Part shown: positions 59,382-64,000 of the stretch, piece after piece
Position numbering within the stretch: the stretch's first letter is position 1
Layout: the number at the start of each line of letters is the position of its first letter
Assembly: GCF_002150735.1 (NCBI RefSeq)
Contig: NZ_MUKA01000001.1
Location: 49,838 to 113,837, forward strand
Direction of reading: 5' to 3'
Length of the DNA stretch: 64,000 bases
DNA from: Streptomyces africanus
GTDB taxonomy: Bacteria > Actinomycetota > Actinomycetes > Streptomycetales > Streptomycetaceae
Position numbers and translations under genes: made by a program
The notes under the pieces: model-generated
What the model saw: the letters and a program-made list of their open reading frames with translations, nothing else
What the model was told of the DNA's origin: nothing
The model's database searches: none

Positions 59382-60284
59382 ATGCACCTCACCGCGCCCA
59401 CCGCCCCCGCTACCGGCGGCGCCCGGCCCGGCGTCACGGCCCTTGCAGCCGTCCTCCTGGCACTGCTGACCGCGCTCGGCATCACCGCTCCGCCGCCCGG
59501 CACGACGACCGAGCCGACGGCCACCGCGGCGGCAACGGCCTACCGGCAGGGGGCCACCGGCCCGGGCGTGGGGGAGGGGCGTGGCGCGGTCGGCGCCCAT
59601 GGGCCGCGCACCGGTGACGGGTGTGGCGCGGTCGGGGCCCAGGGGCCGCGCACTGGTGAGAGGTGTGGCGTCCTCGGGGTCCACAGGCCGGGTGTCGGCG
59701 AGGGGCGTGGCGCGATCGGGGCCCAGGGGGCGCGCACTGGTGAGAGGTGTGGCGTCCTCGGGGTCCACGGGCCGTGTGTCGGCGAGGGGCGTGGCGCGAT
59801 CGGGGCCCAGGGGCCGCGCACTGGTGAGAGGTGTGGCGTCCTCGGGGTCCACGGGCCGTGTGCCGGCGAGGGATGTGGCGCCGTCGGGGCCCACGGGCCG
59901 CGCACTGGCGACGGGTACGACAGCGTCGGGGCCCATCAGCCGGGTGTCGGCGAGGGGTGTGACCTCCGGGCCCACGGGCCGGGTGCCGACGACGGGTGTG
60001 ACGCTGTCGGGGGCGCCGGGCCATGTGCCGGCGGCGGCGACTCCGTCGGGGCCCACGGGCCGCGTGCCGACGACGGGTCCGGCACCGCTCTCGCCATCCG
60101 CGCGGCAACCCGCCCGGAGTCGCACAGTGAGCATCCCGCCCCCCGCGGGCACCTCGTCGGCACTGACGTCAGCCCGGCCGACCGCGCCGCGCGGCTCCCC
60201 GCGCCGGCCGCGCACACGCCCTCCTCGGATCCCCACACGCCCCGTGACCGCGGGCGGGCACCCCCTGCGGGCTCCGGCATCTGA
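59382..60284 (+). CDS. Repeat-rich membrane-anchored or secreted protein (hypothetical)
   Basis: A 300-residue low-complexity protein. The N-terminus has one hydrophobic segment (PGVTALAAVLLALLTALGIT) after a short Thr/Pro stretch, consistent with a signal or anchor. Residues 60 to about 240 contain about 13 copies of a 14-residue unit GPxxGxGxGAVGAH (examples: GPGVGEGRGAVGAH, GPRTGERCGVLGVH, GPCVGEGRGAIGAQ), many with a Cys at position 8. The C-terminus is Pro/Ala/Arg-rich. ATG 59382 has a strong AAAGGGGGGAC. Frame choice rests on the start and on high third-position G/C; the repeats are open in other frames too. It lies between the response regulator and secDF. Confidence 0.5.
   Translation: MHLTAPTAPATGGARPGVTALAAVLLALLTALGITAPPPGTTTEPTATAAATAYRQGATGPGVGEGRGAVGAHGPRTGDGCGAVGAQGPRTGERCGVLGVHRPGVGEGRGAIGAQGARTGERCGVLGVHGPCVGEGRGAIGAQGPRTGERCGVLGVHGPCAGEGCGAVGAHGPRTGDGYDSVGAHQPGVGEGCDLRAHGPGADDGCDAVGGAGPCAGGGDSVGAHGPRADDGSGTALAIRAATRPESHSEHPAPRGHLVGTDVSPADRAARLPAPAAHTPSSDPHTPRDRGRAPPAGSGI
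59559..60096. repeat. 42-bp tandem repeat array
   Basis: About 13 degenerate copies of a 42-bp unit; two neighbouring units form an 84-bp higher-order unit that is nearly identical over three rounds (about 59643-59894). All six frames are nearly stop-free. It is prone to length variation by slippage. Confidence 0.75.
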
Positions 60285-60363
60285 CACCCCCTTCCCCTCC
60301 CTCTCCTCGACAGCACCCCGGCCGCGCCCGCGTGGCCGCGGTCGCGCCTGCCGGAGGCCCCCG

Positions 60364-62646
<2,283 letters not shown>

Positions 62647-62672
62647 CCCCGGCGGGGGACCGGGCACGGGTG

Positions 62673-62704
62673 AGGCGGGTGAGCATCAAGTGGCTCACCC
62701 GCCT
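62673..62704. terminator. Bidirectional stem-loop
   Basis: AGGCGGGTGAGC and GCTCACCCGCCT form a perfect 12-bp stem with an 8-nt loop, between convergent secDF and DoxX genes. Confidence 0.8.
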
Positions 62705-62729
62705 TCCCCCGTCCGTCCGCGCCGCCGTG

Positions 62730-63167
62730 TCAGTGCGGCTGCCGCTCGCCGTGGTAGCGCTGGGCGAGCCGGGCGAGGGCGACCGCGCCGAGCAGGAGGC
62801 CGAAGTCCCGCAGCGCGATGTCGTAGTAGTCCGGAATGGTCAGCAGGTTGACGATGATGCCGGCCAGCCAGCCGGCCACCAGCCAGCCCCCGAAGCGCGG
62901 GGCGAGAGCGACGACGAGACCGGCGACGATCTCGACGACACCCACGGCGTACATGGCCGCCTGGGCGCTGCCGGGCACGATGTCGTTGATCCACGGCGCG
63001 AGGTACGCGGGCCAGTCCACGAGCAGGTTGGTGAACTTGTCCAGCCCGAACAGGATCGGCGCCACCGTGAACCCGACGCGCAGGATGACGAACGCCTGGT
63101 AGCCGGGGTCGCCGAGCGCGGCCCGCCGGGACGCGACGGACGGGGAGGGGCGGGTTGTGGACGTCAT
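62730..63167 (-). CDS. DoxX-family membrane protein
   Basis: A 145-residue membrane protein with four hydrophobic segments: YQAFVILRVGFTVAPILFGL, DKFTNLLVDWPAYLAPWIND, YAVGVVEIVAGLVVALAPRF, VAGWLAGIIVNLLTIPDYYD. It fits the DoxX/SURF4-like superfamily, some of which form thiol-oxidoreductase complexes. ATG 63167 is in GACGTCATGACG. It is divergent from a Cys-rich HTH regulator, which probably controls it. Confidence 0.8.
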   Translation of the reverse strand: MTSTTRPSPSVASRRAALGDPGYQAFVILRVGFTVAPILFGLDKFTNLLVDWPAYLAPWINDIVPGSAQAAMYAVGVVEIVAGLVVALAPRFGGWLVAGWLAGIIVNLLTIPDYYDIALRDFGLLLGAVALARLAQRYHGERQPH

Positions 63168-63206
63168 GACGCACCGTTCCTTCTATCGACAACTCTCGCT
63201 ATCAAT

Positions 63207-63225
63207 AGAAGCGAGGGTGGCTTCT
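63207..63225. promoter_or_regulatory. Inverted repeat, operator candidate
   Basis: AGAAGC-N7-GCTTCT is a perfect inverted repeat in the 65-bp region shared by DoxX and the HTH regulator; it lies just upstream of the regulator start. Confidence 0.6.
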
Positions 63226-63232
63226 TTAGTCA

Positions 63233-63955
63233 ATGCCCATGGGTTTTACACTGGTGTTCGTGGACCACCCGAAAGAAGCACCCCGCCCCGACGTCTCCGC
63301 CGTCGCCGCCCTGGACGAGCCCACCCGCAGGCGGCTGTACGACCACGTCGTGCGCCAGCCGGGTCCGGTCAGCCGCGACGAAGCCGCCACCGCGCTCGGC
63401 CTGGCGCGCCAGACGGCGGCCTTCCACCTGGACCGCCTGGCCGACGAGGCGCTCCTCGACGTCGTCTACGAACGGCGCAGCGGACGCACCGGTCCCGGAG
63501 CGGGCAGGCCGGCCAAGCTCTACAAGCGCTCCGCCAAGCAGGTCACGGTCAGCCTGCCCGAGCGGAACTACGAGCTGGCCGGACGGCTCCTCGCCCAGGC
63601 CCTGGAGGAATCCGAGGCCACGGGCGAACCGGTCCGCGCCGTCCTGCACCGAAAGGCCCACGGTCTCGGCGCCTGGCTCGCCGGGCAGGGCGGCCCGGAC
63701 GTGTTCGACCTCCTGGAGCGGCACGGGTTCGAGCCCCGCCTCGACGGGGACGCGATCGTGCTGGGCAACTGTCCCTTCCACGCGCTCGCCCGCGAACACA
63801 CCCAGACGGTGTGCGGCATGAACCTCCATCTGCTCCGGGGCGTCCTCGAAGGACTCGAGGACAGCAGCCGCCACGCCTGCCTGGCGCCCAGCCCCGGCCA
63901 CTGCTGTGTCCGTCTGGAGCCGGCTTCCTCCCCGCCCGCGACCGCGAGTCCCTGA
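63233..63955 (+). CDS. Cys-rich HTH transcriptional regulator (SufR-like)
   Basis: A 240-residue regulator. The N-terminal winged HTH reads LDEPTRRRLYDHVVRQPGPV, SRDEAATALGLARQTAAFHL, DRLADEALLDVVYERRSGRT. The C-terminal domain ends in a Cys/His cluster (LGNCPFHALAREHTQTVCGM, SRHACLAPSPGHCCVRLEP), suggestive of an Fe-S cluster or zinc sensor as in SufR-type repressors. Starts are possible at ATG 63233, ATG 63239 or the GTG near 63260; the last begins VDHPKEAP just before the HTH. It is divergent from DoxX with an inverted repeat between them, so it likely regulates it in response to redox state. Confidence 0.8.
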   Translation: MPMGFTLVFVDHPKEAPRPDVSAVAALDEPTRRRLYDHVVRQPGPVSRDEAATALGLARQTAAFHLDRLADEALLDVVYERRSGRTGPGAGRPAKLYKRSAKQVTVSLPERNYELAGRLLAQALEESEATGEPVRAVLHRKAHGLGAWLAGQGGPDVFDLLERHGFEPRLDGDAIVLGNCPFHALAREHTQTVCGMNLHLLRGVLEGLEDSSRHACLAPSPGHCCVRLEPASSPPATASP

Positions 63956-64000
63956 CCCGCCACTCGCCGCCCGCCAGCCCCCTTTCCCCCGCCATACGAG
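63956..64000. other. Window end, nothing seen
   Basis: The final 45 bp hold no gene start or motif that I can recognise. Confidence 0.5.

Noticed and set aside
59559..60096. The 42-bp array considered as a CRISPR
   Set aside because: Units are contiguous, degenerate and lack unique spacers; no cas genes are present.
59540..60108. Minus-strand Pro-rich repeat ORFs opposite the 14-residue array
   Set aside because: Any frame through a stop-free 42-bp repeat is open; there is no start context or flanking domain.
59581..60363. N-terminal extension of SecDF through the tandem repeats
   Set aside because: The frame is open only because of the repeats; a good GGAGG-TTG start at 60364 gives a normal SecD N-terminus.

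Overview
The window is high-GC actinobacterial DNA, almost certainly from a Streptomyces chromosome. Third codon positions are strongly G/C, GTG and TTG starts are common, and the marker genes are typical of the genus: an AfsR/SARP-like regulator, a mycothiol-type PIG-L amidase, a GH6 cellulase behind CebR-type operators, fused isobutyryl-CoA mutase, a deazaflavin-dependent nitroreductase-family protein and a fused SecDF. I see no rRNA, tRNA or CRISPR array.

Layout. 0-8 kb is a decayed accessory zone: remnants of IS5-like and IS630-like transposases, a tyrosine recombinase, a PadR regulator, a quinone-oxidoreductase-like gene and an NmrA-like gene, with intact genes between them (PIG-L deacetylase, MBL hydrolase/TetR pair with a perfect operator palindrome, a second TetR). 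8-19.3 kb is a large carbohydrate or polyol catabolic locus: a ribose-type ABC importer, three SDR oxidoreductases, a zinc alcohol dehydrogenase, a TIM-barrel isomerase/epimerase, a phytanoyl-CoA-dioxygenase-family enzyme and a divergent LacI regulator. 19.6-27.4 kb carries a hydroxyquinol (1,2,4-benzenetriol) operon: LysR regulator, an odd maleylacetate-reductase paralogue lacking metal ligands, hydroxyquinol 1,2-dioxygenase, maleylacetate reductase, an NTF2-like protein, 3-oxoadipate CoA-transferase A and B, and 3-oxoadipyl-CoA thiolase. Together these take hydroxyquinol to maleylacetate, 3-oxoadipate, 3-oxoadipyl-CoA, then succinyl-CoA plus acetyl-CoA. The 1.6-27.5 kb stretch is bracketed by a 32-bp near-identical direct repeat.

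27.5-33 kb holds a family III CoA-transferase, a broken TetR/MFS pair, a CGNR zinc-finger regulator divergent from an epoxide hydrolase with two operator-like elements between them, and an alpha/beta hydrolase. 33-42 kb holds an AfsR-like regulator convergent with a DrrAB-type ABC exporter, a ZIP transporter, a complete rpoA far from any ribosomal protein gene (probably a second copy), and a GH6 cellulase divergent from a CebR-like repressor with three operator-like boxes. 42-50 kb holds a MarR/DHA2-MFS pair whose transporter has an unusual tail of three beta-sandwich-like repeats, then 3-hydroxyacyl-CoA dehydrogenase and IcmF behind an 18-bp perfect palindrome.

50-55 kb is a second decay zone: an ArsR/SRPBCC cluster with an internally deleted SRPBCC gene, a head-to-head truncated hydrolase/TetR junction, an isopropylmalate-dehydrogenase-family pseudogene and a scrambled LysR gene. 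55-64 kb looks like envelope and stress functions: NfeD plus an SPFH protein, two DksA/TraR zinc-finger proteins in tandem, a NarL-type two-component system, a low-complexity 14-residue-repeat protein, fused SecDF, and a DoxX protein divergent from a cysteine-rich HTH regulator. Several convergent or operon junctions carry perfect G/C-rich stem-loops.
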